Assembly (NCBI GenBank): GCA_017569285.1
Contig: CP069419.1
Span: 2,728,001-2,792,000 of the forward strand
DNA: 64,000 bases
Direction: 5' to 3'
Source: Clostridiales bacterium
GTDB taxonomy: Bacteria > Bacillota > Clostridia > Christensenellales > Aristaeellaceae
Shown here: piece by piece, positions 43,472-52,966 of the stretch
Position numbering within the stretch: position 1 is the stretch's first letter
Layout: every line of letters starts with the position of its first letter
The notes under the pieces: generated by a model
Told to the model about the DNA's origin: nothing
Databases searched by the model: none
The model's input: the letters and a program-made list of their open reading frames with translations, nothing else
Program-made: the position numbers and the translations under genes

Positions 43472-43767
43472 GCAGAAAAATGAAAATACACCAAAAAATC
43501 AGTTTGCGGAATCTTCGCACTCTGCTTCCTGAGCTGCATTTGCACACCTCCAACGGTGAACACCGTGCTCAAAATGGCGTGGATACTCCTTGAACACTCA
43601 TCTGCGATTACAGGCGGTTCATCATGAATTCTCGGAAGCCCAGTACAATCAACGGTTGAACGAGCAGGAATACTCTCCAACTGCTTTCTGCAAACTTTAC
43701 CGCCTAAGCAGAGTTTACACAGCGTGCAATAAAGAACAATCAGGAATATGAATCGCTCATGACGCAA
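43472..43767. other. Gene-free stretch between HTH gene and TnpV remnant
   Basis: About 300 bp with no convincing gene. A leftward open frame (43770-43426) exists, but it runs across the HTH promoter and operator and lacks a ribosome site, so I do not call it. Confidence 0.4.
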
Positions 43768-43796
43768 CAAAAAAGCTGCCTCCGAAGAAGCAGCTT
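43768..43796 (-). terminator. Intrinsic terminator after the TnpV remnant
   Basis: AAGCTGC at 43773-43779 pairs with GCAGCTT at 43790-43796. On the minus strand it is followed by TTTTTTG. A similar hairpin follows the full tnpV gene at 43994-44019. Confidence 0.75.
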
Positions 43797-43804
43797 AGTC
43801 AATA

Positions 43805-43882
43805 TTATGCATAGATCACTTCATAAAGAAGAATCTCCTCTGCCCGCTGTTGTATATTGTTCATACATCCAACCCACAACAG
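43805..43882 (-). pseudogene. 3' fragment of a second tnpV gene
   Basis: The minus-strand frame ending at 43805 reads LLWVGCMNNIQQRAEEILLYE then VIYA-stop, aligning residue for residue with the end of the intact protein at 44034 (LAWVGRMNNIRQQAEEIILNE then LIYA). Only the C-terminal 25 residues or so are left. It is followed by a terminator like that of the full gene, so the pair are duplicates. Confidence 0.75.
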
Positions 43883-43993
43883 TTTCCAGCCTTTCTGAGT
43901 ATAATCTGTACGGTTTTATTCAAAAGATGCTTAGGTCGCAGACTTTATCTACAGAGAGTCTATTCTGGCAGTGTGGTTCAAAACAGCTTGATT

Positions 43994-44019
43994 GAAAAAG
44001 CCGTCTCCGAAGAGGCGGC
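43994..44019 (-). terminator. Intrinsic terminator after tnpV
   Basis: GCCGTCT at 44000-44006 pairs (one G-T) with AGGCGGC downstream; the minus strand continues TTTTTC. It follows the tnpV stop at 44034. Confidence 0.7.
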
Positions 44020-44033
44020 CGTATGGATGATGT

Positions 44034-44414
44034 TTATGCATAGATCAGTTCGTTGAGAATTATTTCTTCTGCCTGCTGCCGAATGTTGTTCATCCGTCCG
44101 ACCCAGGCAAGTTGGTCTCGCGCTTTCAGATCTTCGTGAATTCCTTCGGCACCTGCCATCTGGTGAACCATTCGATCCATTCTGTCGGAGCAGCAGGTGT
44201 CGATTTCGGCCAGGTGATCATACAGCTTACCAGAGAGGAGAAGCCGCTCATACAGCCCGGGACGATACTCTTCCAGGTAGGCTTTCCGCATCCGGCCATA
44301 GCGGCCAATGGCCTGGTTGGGAGTCTCAGGGAGTTCCAGATCAGGAAAATAATAGTCTCCATGAAGCGTATAATGTATGCCGTTTTCAATGATTTCCTTT
44401 TTCAGATTTGTCAT
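44034..44414 (-). CDS. TnpV-family transposon-encoded protein
   Basis: Protein of 126 aa with the TnpV pattern: YTLHGDYYFPDLELPE, IGRYGRMRKAYLEEYRPGLY, LLLSGKLYDHLAEIDTC, DQLAWVGRMNNIRQQAEEI. TnpV is carried by transposons and integrative elements of Clostridia, but its biochemical role is unknown. It sits between the metal/thiazoline operon and the first tRNA-like repeat. GAAGGAGG before the ATG. Confidence 0.88.
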   Translation of the reverse strand: MTNLKKEIIENGIHYTLHGDYYFPDLELPETPNQAIGRYGRMRKAYLEEYRPGLYERLLLSGKLYDHLAEIDTCCSDRMDRMVHQMAGAEGIHEDLKARDQLAWVGRMNNIRQQAEEIILNELIYA

Positions 44415-44635
44415 GGTAATGACCTCCTTCGATTCGTTACTTGATCAGTGTACTTGCTTTCGTACCCGTCAAACAGCGCATCTCAGCAGATCATCTCCGG
44501 GTGTTGGTTTCCACCCCAACCTCCACCCCAATCAGGGTTTCATCAGAGTGCATGATATTTACTATTGTTGTGTAAATCGGTTTTATAATCGAACCAAATT
44601 ATACAGAATTGCACATTATTTACAGCCGTCTCCGA

Positions 44636-44693
44636 CTTCAAGTCCTGTTTCCCGCACCAAAGAGCTTCTGAGAAATCAGAAGCTCTTTTTCGT
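44636..44693 (+). repeat. tRNA-3'-end-like repeat with terminator (copy 1, probable att site)
   Basis: 58 bp identical to 57072-57129. It begins like the T-loop of a tRNA (TTCAAGT), continues with T-stem CCTGT, acceptor strand TTCCCGC, discriminator A and CCA, then a hairpin AAGAGCTTCTGAG...AGAAGCTCTTTTT terminator. No 5' half of the tRNA is next to it. Such partial tRNA copies mark attachment sites of integrative elements. Confidence 0.75.
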
Positions 44694-44729
44694 GCGTGCT
44701 CAACTATTTACCAGGAATCGGTTCCCGGG

Positions 44730-45938
44730 TCATTTTTGCTTTCTGAACTGGGCAGGAGTTACGCCTTCTTCTTCCCGGAAGCATCGGATGAAATAATTGG
44801 GAGTTGCAAAGGCAAGATGGTCAGCAATCTGCTGAATGGACTGATTCGTGGACAACAGCAGCATTTTGGCACGGTTGATTCGCGCTTTTTTGATATACTG
44901 ATGAATCGACTGTCCGGTTTCTTTTTTAAATTTCTCTGTCAGATAATAATCCGAATATCCGACCAAAGCTGCCAGGGAACTTATCTCCAGCTTTTTATCC
45001 AGACCAAGTTCAATATAATCACAGCACCGCTGTATGGGCTGGGAGTAATTTGGATTGGCGTGCAGGTGGTGCACGTGATATATGAAATCGTGATACATAG
45101 CGCTGGCCAGGGCGGACAATTCTCCGGAATCAAAGCAGTTTTCAATGGACTGAATATAGGAATTGTTCAGCGGATAAGCAATTTCCGGCGAAAGCCCGCC
45201 CTCCATTGCTGCCCGGCTTACGAGTGTGGTAAAGACTACCAGACTGGTTTTTGCCTGGCGAAGAGGATCCTTACCGTGTACCGGAACGCCGGGACTTATA
45301 TTGATGGAGTGCTGAAGAGCACGCCGGTAGTTGATATCCCCGGTGCGTACCATGGTAAGCAGTATGTTTTCCGCCTGGTATACCTGATTCAGATCGCGAT
45401 GCTCATCCGGTGAAATAGTTATCTCTTTTTCACCGGAATCAGTACTCATAAAGGCATCCAGCCCCAACTGATCATTGTTCAAGGCATTGTGCAGCATAAC
45501 AGCATAGCGGATAAAAGACGAAAAGGACAAAACCGGCATTTCATCCAGGTGTGACAGCAGTGACTGAATCCATTCTTTCGGACGGGACGATACAGGCAGC
45601 AGAACGCGCCTGACTGTGTCCGCATCCGGCTGCTGATAGAATACGGGACCGATGACAAACATCAGTTCCCGGTTTCGGGCCTGCTGGAAGATCAAAACCC
45701 ACTGCATTCCCACAGCACTGCCGATCAGCAGCGGACGCGTATTTACCCGATCCGCTGCTGCCCGCATTTTATCATAGGCACCCAGATGGACAAATAAATC
45801 CGGAAGCAGATCATCAGGATTTGATGCGGCAATAAGCTGCCCTTTCCGATTATAGCACCACAAATACAGTTTCTCATTGGCGGGCAAGGCGCGAATCAGG
45901 TAATCCAGCCTTTGCTCACCGGGAGTCAGCATATCCAT
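44730..45938 (-). CDS. AraC-family transcriptional regulator
   Basis: Regulator of about 402 aa. The N-terminal ~300 residues are a ligand/sensor region of unknown type, resembling the PocR-like/sensory part of large AraC regulators. The C-terminus holds two helix-turn-helix units (LVGYSDYYLTEKFKKETGQ and the FATPNYFIRCFREEEGVTP segment). The start among clustered ATGs (45944, 45941, 45938, 45932) is not certain; GGGTAAGGGTGGA lies just upstream. It is divergent from the glycoside operon, which it very likely activates with sugar as signal. Confidence 0.88.
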   Translation of the reverse strand: MDMLTPGEQRLDYLIRALPANEKLYLWCYNRKGQLIAASNPDDLLPDLFVHLGAYDKMRAAADRVNTRPLLIGSAVGMQWVLIFQQARNRELMFVIGPVFYQQPDADTVRRVLLPVSSRPKEWIQSLLSHLDEMPVLSFSSFIRYAVMLHNALNNDQLGLDAFMSTDSGEKEITISPDEHRDLNQVYQAENILLTMVRTGDINYRRALQHSINISPGVPVHGKDPLRQAKTSLVVFTTLVSRAAMEGGLSPEIAYPLNNSYIQSIENCFDSGELSALASAMYHDFIYHVHHLHANPNYSQPIQRCCDYIELGLDKKLEISSLAALVGYSDYYLTEKFKKETGQSIHQYIKKARINRAKMLLLSTNQSIQQIADHLAFATPNYFIRCFREEEGVTPAQFRKQK

Positions 45939-46102
45939 CATCATTCCACCCTTACCCCCAAATTCTATCATATTGATTATCAATAATATTGTTGACCGGA
46001 AATATTATAAACAGTTTTAATCCCATGGATCAACAGCAAAGTTCCTGAATTTTTATCATTTTATACTGATTCTTTGACTTTTTTTGCACGAATCAATCTA
46101 TC

Positions 46103-46108
46103 TATAAT
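46103..46108 (+). promoter_or_regulatory. -10 box of the glycoside operon
   Basis: TATAAT at 46103-46108, 75 bp upstream of the transporter ATG. The closest TTGAC-like -35 element is 23 bp away (TTGACT at about 46074-46079), too far for normal spacing. This weak -35 fits activation by the divergent AraC protein. Confidence 0.5.
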
Positions 46109-46182
46109 ATGGACAGGATGGTAATTAACCAGCCAAACAGGACAAAATAACAAACTGACCATCAAAAGAAAGGAAGGTTTTC

Positions 46183-47694
46183 ATGACAAACACGAATGCC
46201 ATTCAGAACACTGACGGTGTGCAATACCGCAAAGCCAAGCTTTGGCAGATTATCCTGATCGCTTTCAATGCCTTTAACGGCATGGCGGTTTATTTCCTGA
46301 TCGGTCTGGCAAGTTACTCTGCTTCCATCGGTTATGGCATTGCCACGCTGATTGTGGGCGGACTGCTGACTTTCACCCGCATTTTCGATGCGGTGACCGA
46401 TCCGCTCCTGGCCTTCCTGTACGACCGGGTGAATACCCGCTGGGGAAAGGTTCGTCCCCTGATGCTGCTGGGCTGGGCCATCCAGACCGCCGGCCTGCTG
46501 TGCATGTTCAACTTCTTCTCCAGCAAGGGGCACGGCGTGCCGGTGTTCCTGCTGTTCTACATGGTGTACGTCATCGGCTATACCATCATCAACATGACCG
46601 CCCAGACCCTGCCTGCCCTGATCACCAACGATCCCAAGCAGCGCCCCACGGTAGGTGTGTGGCAGACGGTGCTGAACTATCTGACCCCCATGGCGCTGAA
46701 CATTATCGTATACACCAAGCTGATGCCTGCCATGGGCGGCAGCTTTAACCAGGAATTTTTGAACGTGGTCACCTGGCTGTGTGTCGGCATTTCCTTTGTC
46801 GGCGTGCTGCTGACGTGCATCGGCGTGTCCCAGTATGACAAGCCTGAAAACTTCAAGGGCATCAAGAACGAACGCCTGAAGCTGCGGGATATGTTGGATG
46901 TGCTGAAGCACAACAAGCCCCTGCAGAGCTACATTGCTTCCGCTGCGTCCGATAAGATCGCCCAGCAGGCATCCTCCGCGTCCATTGTCAGCACCATGCT
47001 CAACGGTATCCTGATCGGTAACATGGGTCTGGCGACGACGCTCAGCATGATCGGTATGCTGCCATCCATTCTTTTTGCCGCCTACGGCGCGCGCTATGCT
47101 GGTAAACACGGCCATAAGGAAAGCATCGTCACCTGGACCCGGAACTGCATATTGGCCAATCTGGTTCTCATTGCTTTCTTCATCATCACCCGCCAGACGG
47201 TGGGCACAGAAACCATTGCCAACATGGGCGTGACAATGATCCTCTTTGTAGCCCTGACCTTCATCACCAACGGCTTTGCCATGTGCGTAACAACGGCAAA
47301 TACCGGCTTCATGGCGGATATCATCGACTATGAGCTGGACCGCAGCGGCAAGTATATCCCGGCAGTCGTCACAGGCACCTACAGCCTGGTGGACAAGATC
47401 GTTTCCTCCTTCTCCGCAGCCATCGCCACCGGCTGCGTGGCCCTGATCGGCTATACCGCCACCATGCCTCAGCCCGGCGACCCCGCTACCTCCGGCGTGT
47501 TCTGGATGACCATGTTCCTGCGCTACGGTCTGGCTATCCTGGGCTGGATCGTTACCCTGATCGCCATGCGGTACTGCAAGCTGGATAAGAATGAAATGGT
47601 CAACGTTCAGAAGCGGATCGAGGAAAAGAAAGCTTCGGCGCAGAATGAACTGTTTGAAAAAGAACTGCACAAAGGAGATCCTGCCAATGCGTGA
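46183..47694 (+). CDS. GPH-family sugar/cation symporter
   Basis: Membrane transporter of 503 aa with 12 predicted helices, of the glycoside-pentoside-hexuronide group. FTRIFDAVTDPLLAFLYDR is the signature helix 2-3 loop and GKVRPLMLLGWAIQTA follows. It would bring a disaccharide or glycoside into the cell with a cation. GAAAGGAAGG precedes the ATG. Its end overlaps the GH2 gene by eight bases, so transport and cleavage genes are coupled. Confidence 0.92.
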   Translation: MTNTNAIQNTDGVQYRKAKLWQIILIAFNAFNGMAVYFLIGLASYSASIGYGIATLIVGGLLTFTRIFDAVTDPLLAFLYDRVNTRWGKVRPLMLLGWAIQTAGLLCMFNFFSSKGHGVPVFLLFYMVYVIGYTIINMTAQTLPALITNDPKQRPTVGVWQTVLNYLTPMALNIIVYTKLMPAMGGSFNQEFLNVVTWLCVGISFVGVLLTCIGVSQYDKPENFKGIKNERLKLRDMLDVLKHNKPLQSYIASAASDKIAQQASSASIVSTMLNGILIGNMGLATTLSMIGMLPSILFAAYGARYAGKHGHKESIVTWTRNCILANLVLIAFFIITRQTVGTETIANMGVTMILFVALTFITNGFAMCVTTANTGFMADIIDYELDRSGKYIPAVVTGTYSLVDKIVSSFSAAIATGCVALIGYTATMPQPGDPATSGVFWMTMFLRYGLAILGWIVTLIAMRYCKLDKNEMVNVQKRIEEKKASAQNELFEKELHKGDPANA

Positions 47695-49861
47695 AATCAC
47701 AGTATTAAAGGAAGGCTGGCGTTTCGGCAAAAGCCGGGACGCCGCCCTGGAGGCGGTTTCGCTGCCCCACACCTGGAATGCCGTCGACGGCCAGGATGGA
47801 GGCAACGACTATTACCGCGGCACCTGCTGGTACGCGCGGGAGCTGTCCGCGCGGGAAGCCTCCGGAGATACTGTGTTCCTCGAGCTGAATGGCGCTGCCC
47901 ACACCTGTGAAGTGTATCTGAACGGGGAAAAGCTGTGCCATCATGAGGGCGGATATTCTGCCTTCCGGGTGGAACTGACCGGAAAGCTGCGGGACAGGAA
48001 CCTGCTGGAGATCTCTGTAAGCAATGAAGACAGCGATCACGTATATCCACAGAAGGCGGACTTCACCTTCTACGGAGGACTATACCGTGAAGTACGGTTG
48101 ATTTCCGTCCCCAAGGAACATTTTGAACTGGTGAAGGACGGAACACCCGGTATTAAGGTGACACCCATCGTAAACCTGAAAAAAAAGACTGCTTCTGTTA
48201 CCGTGGAAACCTGGCAGAATGCGGACACCGTTACTGTTACTGTGAACGGTGAAAAGAAAACGGTTCCATCTGAAAACGGCCGCGCGAAAGCAGAGTTCGT
48301 GATCGAAAACGTTCATCTGTGGGACGGCGTTGACGACCCGTATCTGTATACCGCAACAGCCACGCTGGACAGCGGGGATGAAATCCATGCCCGCTTCGGA
48401 TGCAGGAAATTTCACTGTGATCCGGAAAAGGGTTTCTTCCTGAACGGACGCTCATATCCCCTGCGGGGTGTATCCCGCCATCAGGACCTGAAGGGCAGGG
48501 GAAACGCACTGACATATGAGGATCACGCTGCCGATATGAAAATCATCCGGGAAATCGGTGCGAACACGGTGCGCCTGGCGCATTATCAGCATGCCCGGGA
48601 ATTCTATGATCTGTGTGATGAAAACGGGATCGTGGTATGGGCGGAAATCCCTTACATCACTATGCACATGAAGAATGGCCGGGAAAACACGCTGAATCAG
48701 ATGCGGGAACTGATCACCCAATGCTATAACCACCCCTGCATTGCGGTGTGGGGCCTGAGCAATGAAATCACAGCTGCCAGCGCGGTTGACGAGGATCTGC
48801 TGGAGAACCATCGGCTGCTGAACAACCTTTGCCACCGGATGGATAAGACGCGCCTGACCACCATGGCCGACGTGTTCATGCTGGAGATCGACAGCCCCAT
48901 CCTGGAGATCCCCGACATCAACAGCTACAATCTGTACTTTGGCTGGTATCTGGGCGAGCTGGAGCAGACGGATGAATTCTTTGACGAGTACCATGCCAAG
49001 TATCACAACCGGGTGATTGGCTTTTCCGAATACGGAGCCGACGCCAACCCGGCCTTCCATTCCTCCCATCCCGAAAAGGGCGACTACACCGAGGAATATC
49101 AGGCGCTTTACCACGAGCATATGCTGCGCATGATTGAAGCACGGCCGTACCTCTGGGCTACCCATGTGTGGAACCTGTTTGACTTCGCCGCCGATGGGCG
49201 CGATGAAGGCGGCAAGCATGGCGAAAACCAGAAGGGCCTTGTCACCTTTGACCGGATGCTCCGCAAGGACGCCTTCTATCTCTATAAGGCCGCCTGGAAT
49301 AAAACAGAGCCCTTCGTGCATCTGTGCGGCAAGCGGTATATCAACCGCTGCGAGGAAGAAACCGAAATCAAGGTGTATTCCAATCAGCCCCATGTGAAGC
49401 TGTATGTGGATGGAGCCTTCGTGGGCGAGCAGGATGGGAAAACCTTGTTCCGCTTCCGCATCCCGCTGATGGGTGAGCATCTGGTGGAAGCTTTTGCGGG
49501 TGACGTCCACGACAGCATGTGTGTCTGCCGGGTTTCCGAACCGGACGAAAGCTATATTTTCAACAAAGCTGCCGCTTCCGTCACCAACTGGTTTGACAGC
49601 GGGGATATTGACCCGACCTGTTTCTCCATCATGGACACCCTGGGCGAAATCCGTCAGCATCCCCAGGCCGGGACCATTGTGAACCAGATGATGGCCAAAG
49701 GAGCATCCGAGCGGGGCGATGTCGCCGACGCGGTGAAGGATAATCCTGCGCTCCAGCGCATGATGGGCCGCATGACCATGCTGAGCCTGCTCAAGCAGGG
49801 CGGCGCGGATGAACAGAGCATCAAGCAGCTGAACCGCATTTTGCAGGGGATCAAAAAATGA
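47687..49861 (+). CDS. Glycoside hydrolase family 2 (beta-galactosidase/glucuronidase-like)
   Basis: Enzyme of 724 aa cleaving a beta-linked sugar from the imported glycoside. It has an N-terminal sugar-binding jelly roll (LPHTWNAVDGQDGG), an Ig-like domain and a TIM barrel. Acid/base Glu360 lies in WGLSNEIT and nucleophile Glu448 in GFSEYGAD. The C-terminus is unusual and short (ends in a QLNRILQGIKK tail). Whether the donor is galactose, glucuronate or another sugar cannot be told. ATG at 47687 has AAAGGAG; the upstream frame is a shadow. Confidence 0.9.
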   Translation: MREITVLKEGWRFGKSRDAALEAVSLPHTWNAVDGQDGGNDYYRGTCWYARELSAREASGDTVFLELNGAAHTCEVYLNGEKLCHHEGGYSAFRVELTGKLRDRNLLEISVSNEDSDHVYPQKADFTFYGGLYREVRLISVPKEHFELVKDGTPGIKVTPIVNLKKKTASVTVETWQNADTVTVTVNGEKKTVPSENGRAKAEFVIENVHLWDGVDDPYLYTATATLDSGDEIHARFGCRKFHCDPEKGFFLNGRSYPLRGVSRHQDLKGRGNALTYEDHAADMKIIREIGANTVRLAHYQHAREFYDLCDENGIVVWAEIPYITMHMKNGRENTLNQMRELITQCYNHPCIAVWGLSNEITAASAVDEDLLENHRLLNNLCHRMDKTRLTTMADVFMLEIDSPILEIPDINSYNLYFGWYLGELEQTDEFFDEYHAKYHNRVIGFSEYGADANPAFHSSHPEKGDYTEEYQALYHEHMLRMIEARPYLWATHVWNLFDFAADGRDEGGKHGENQKGLVTFDRMLRKDAFYLYKAAWNKTEPFVHLCGKRYINRCEEETEIKVYSNQPHVKLYVDGAFVGEQDGKTLFRFRIPLMGEHLVEAFAGDVHDSMCVCRVSEPDESYIFNKAAASVTNWFDSGDIDPTCFSIMDTLGEIRQHPQAGTIVNQMMAKGASERGDVADAVKDNPALQRMMGRMTMLSLLKQGGADEQSIKQLNRILQGIKK

Positions 49862-50703
49862 GGAAAGCAGTACAGCAAATCATGCTGGGGACCGTGACGG
49901 GCAGCGAAGCCGCTGCCCGTACGACCCTGCAGCGCATCAAGGCCGCCGGCTATGACGGCCTTGAACTCAACCGCTTCATGATTCATCCCTCTTCCCTGAT
50001 GATCCGCATGATGACCCGGGCGGCGGGCATGCCCACCGGCAAGGGCGGGAATCTGGACTGGAAGAAGCTCATGCGGGAATCGGACCTGTCCGTCATCAGC
50101 CTGCATACCGATCTGGGAAGCCTGGAGAGAGAAGTGGAAGCCGCAGCCATGGAAGCCCGGGAATTGGGTACGGACAAGCTGGTGATCACCGGCATGTACC
50201 GCTTTGATTATGGGGACGAAAAGGCTGTGCGGGATCTGGCATCCCGGCTCAACAAGGTGGGCGAAGTGCTGAAAATGATGGGGCTTTCCCTTTTGTACCA
50301 TAATCACAATGTGGAACTGCTGCAGGTAAAACCCGGTTTGCGCGCCTATGACCTGCTGCTCTCTGAAACCGATCCTGACTGTGTTGGCTTTGAGTTTGAC
50401 AGCTATTGGTTCACGGATGGCGGCGCGAATGCCAGGGACTGGATGCGCCGCCTCGGAAGCCGCATGAAGCTGTGGCATATCACCGACCGGGGTTCCCATC
50501 AGAGCGGCCCGGCTATGACTCCCATTCTCAAGCAGGACAGCATGGAGCTTGGCACCGGCAATATGGATCTGGAAGGGCTGAAAGACATTGCCCTGCAGAA
50601 CGGCACAGAGGCTGTCGTGCTGGAAAGCCATAAAAACTGGATTGACAAGGATCCCGTCAAAAGTTTGGAACTCAGTGCAAAATGGCTGAAAGAGAGGTGC
50701 TGA
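49858..50703 (+). CDS. Sugar phosphate isomerase/epimerase (TIM barrel)
   Basis: Xylose-isomerase-like TIM-barrel protein of 281 aa. Metal-binding residues include the E in GLELNRF and the H in SLLYHNHNVEL; a further histidine is in KLWHITDRGSH. Members isomerise or epimerise sugars, or act in inositol-type degradation. The ATG overlaps the GH2 stop (ATGA). In a glycoside operon it probably handles the released monosaccharide. Confidence 0.83.
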   Translation: MRKAVQQIMLGTVTGSEAAARTTLQRIKAAGYDGLELNRFMIHPSSLMIRMMTRAAGMPTGKGGNLDWKKLMRESDLSVISLHTDLGSLEREVEAAAMEARELGTDKLVITGMYRFDYGDEKAVRDLASRLNKVGEVLKMMGLSLLYHNHNVELLQVKPGLRAYDLLLSETDPDCVGFEFDSYWFTDGGANARDWMRRLGSRMKLWHITDRGSHQSGPAMTPILKQDSMELGTGNMDLEGLKDIALQNGTEAVVLESHKNWIDKDPVKSLELSAKWLKERC

Positions 50704-50704
50704 A

Positions 50705-52966
50705 ATGCTGATCAGGAATGCGGTCCTTCCAGCCTGGCAGGCCCAATGGATCGACCCCGAGATGGCCCATGATGCGGGAGTCAAACAGCCTGCATCCTGC
50801 CTGTGCCGCCGGTTCACCGTAGAAATGCCCGGCAGCGCACGCCTGTATATCACCTGCCATGGCCTGTACGCCGCTTTCCTGAACGGGAAGCGGGTGGGTG
50901 ATTTTGTGCTGGCGCCCGGCACCGGGGATTACCGCAAGCGCCTGACAGTGCAGTGCTATGATGTAACGGAACTGCTGAAAACCGGTGAAAACGAGCTGGC
51001 CGTCACCTTGGGCGACGGTTGGTATCGGGGCGGCGTGGGTATCGACGGCCTGCGGAATTTTTACGGGGATGACCTGGCCCTGCTCTGCCAGCTGGAATTG
51101 AACGGATCCGTCATTTTGTGCAGTGATGAAACCTGGGAGGCCAGTCAATCCGGCCCCATTCGGGAGAATGATCTGGAAATCGGTGAAATCTATGACGCCC
51201 GGATGGAGAAGATTACCGACTGGCACGGCGTGACTGTGCGGGACTTCAGCTTTGACAATCTGGCAGAGACCCAGAGCGTGCCCATCCTGGAGCAGGAACG
51301 CTTTCCGGGCAGGATCATCAAAACACCCAACGGTGAAACGGTTGTTGACTTTGGCCAAAACCTGGCAGGCTATACGGAACTGCGCGTTACCGCCAATGCT
51401 GGCCAGAAAATCATCCTGTGGCATGGGGAAACCCTGGATGAGAATGGAAACTTCACCCAGAAAAACTTTGAGCCAGGGGATCGCAACAAAAACGGCGGCA
51501 TTCCCCAGAAAACCGAATATACATGCAAAGACGGCCTGAACGTGTACAAACCCAGTTTTGCCATTCACGGTTTCCGCTATGCCAAAGTGGAAACGGACAT
51601 TGATCTGACGGACGCCCAATTCACCGCCATCGCAGTGTATTCCCGGATGCCTCAGACGGGTTTCTTCACCTGCGGAAACGCGGATGTGAACCGCCTGTTC
51701 CAAAACAGCCTGTGGAGCATGCGTTCCAATTTCTGCGATATCCCTACCGACTGCCCGACCAGAGAGCGGGCGGGCTGGACGGGTGACGCGGGTGTATTCG
51801 CCCCCACCGCTGCTTATCTCATGGACTGCTATCCTGTACTGCGCAAATGGCTGGGCGAATGCCGATCAGCCCAGGAAGAAAATGGCCTGGTACAGAATAT
51901 CGCGCCTGTTAACGATCAACGGAATCAGATTACCATGATGCTTCAGGGCAGCGCCGGGTGGGGAGATGCCTGTATTCTGGTGCCCTGGGCGCTGTATCAG
52001 GCTTATGGGGAGCCAGCCATCCTGGAAGAAAACTACGATATGATGACCCGCTGGCTGGCCTTCTGTGAAAACAGGGCAAGGGAAAACACAAGGCCTCAGA
52101 ACGAGAACAATCCCTGGAAAGAATACCTGGCAGACCAGGGCTTCCACTTCGGCGAATGGTGCGAACCGGATGTGAATAATATGCTCGCCATGCGGAAAAA
52201 CGCCACGGAAGGTGCGCCGGAAGTGGCTACCGCATATTATTATCGTTCCGCTTCTTTACTGGCGCAAATCGCCGAAGTCCTGAGAAAACCTGAGGATGCT
52301 TCGCGTTACGCTGAAATTGCGGAAAAAGCAAAAAAAGCCTATCGCTTCTGCTGCCTGAAGGATGGCCAAATTATCTCTGACCGGCAGTGCGAATACGTGC
52401 GGCCCATTGCCTTTGGCCTTCTGGATGGGGAAGAAAACCAACAAGCGGCAGACGCTTTGAACGCGCTGGTGATCAAAAACGGATATCATTTGAATACCGG
52501 CTTCCTGTCCACTCCCGATCTGTGCCGGGTGCTGGCGGAAAACGGCCACACAGATACCGCCTATAAGCTGCTTTTGCAGAAGGACTGTCCCGGCTGGCTG
52601 TATGAAGTGAAGCAGGGCGCGACTACGATCTGGGAAACCTGGGACGGCGTGCGGCCTGACGGCACAGTGCACGATTCCCTGAATCACTATTCCTATGGGG
52701 CTGTTTGCGGGTGGCTGTTCAGCGGCGTGTGCGGCATTCAACCGGAAGCAGGCAAACTGACGATCCGTCCTTACCCGCATCCCTCCCTGGGCCACGCGGA
52801 GGCAAAATGGCTTTCTCCCGTGGGTGAGATCCGCAGCGAATGGCAATATGAAAACGATCAGATTCTGATGAATATCGCGGTCCCCGTTTCGGCTGAAATC
52901 ATACTGCCGGATGGCAGGAAATACCAGGTGAAGGCAGGTGCGTACAGCTATGAAGTATCTCTGTAA
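50705..52966 (+). CDS. Alpha-L-rhamnosidase, GH78
   Basis: Enzyme of 753 aa. An N-terminal beta-sandwich (LYITCHGLYAAFLNGKRVGD) precedes a GH78 catalytic barrel whose signature is DCPTRERAGWTGD (residues 349-361), where the acidic residues bind and act on the rhamnoside. A second barrel region, AGWGDACILVPWALYQAYG, also fits the family. It would release terminal rhamnose from plant or saponin-like glycosides. No signal peptide, so it acts on an imported substrate. Confidence 0.92.
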   Translation: MLIRNAVLPAWQAQWIDPEMAHDAGVKQPASCLCRRFTVEMPGSARLYITCHGLYAAFLNGKRVGDFVLAPGTGDYRKRLTVQCYDVTELLKTGENELAVTLGDGWYRGGVGIDGLRNFYGDDLALLCQLELNGSVILCSDETWEASQSGPIRENDLEIGEIYDARMEKITDWHGVTVRDFSFDNLAETQSVPILEQERFPGRIIKTPNGETVVDFGQNLAGYTELRVTANAGQKIILWHGETLDENGNFTQKNFEPGDRNKNGGIPQKTEYTCKDGLNVYKPSFAIHGFRYAKVETDIDLTDAQFTAIAVYSRMPQTGFFTCGNADVNRLFQNSLWSMRSNFCDIPTDCPTRERAGWTGDAGVFAPTAAYLMDCYPVLRKWLGECRSAQEENGLVQNIAPVNDQRNQITMMLQGSAGWGDACILVPWALYQAYGEPAILEENYDMMTRWLAFCENRARENTRPQNENNPWKEYLADQGFHFGEWCEPDVNNMLAMRKNATEGAPEVATAYYYRSASLLAQIAEVLRKPEDASRYAEIAEKAKKAYRFCCLKDGQIISDRQCEYVRPIAFGLLDGEENQQAADALNALVIKNGYHLNTGFLSTPDLCRVLAENGHTDTAYKLLLQKDCPGWLYEVKQGATTIWETWDGVRPDGTVHDSLNHYSYGAVCGWLFSGVCGIQPEAGKLTIRPYPHPSLGHAEAKWLSPVGEIRSEWQYENDQILMNIAVPVSAEIILPDGRKYQVKAGAYSYEVSL

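Noticed and set aside
43426-43770. Leftward 114-codon frame upstream of the HTH gene
   Set aside because: It crosses the promoter and palindrome of the HTH gene, has no ribosome site, and resembles no family I know.
44600-44660. Complete tRNA gene at the 58-bp repeat
   Set aside because: Only the T-loop to CCA part is present. No acceptor 5' strand, D-arm or anticodon arm lies upstream at either copy.
46162-47805. 547-codon antisense frame opposite the GPH symporter
   Set aside because: Runs across a gene boundary; the sense strand encodes the symporter with a good ribosome site.
48452-49660. 402-codon antisense frame opposite the GH2 enzyme
   Set aside because: No domain or ribosome support; the sense strand carries the catalytic glutamates.
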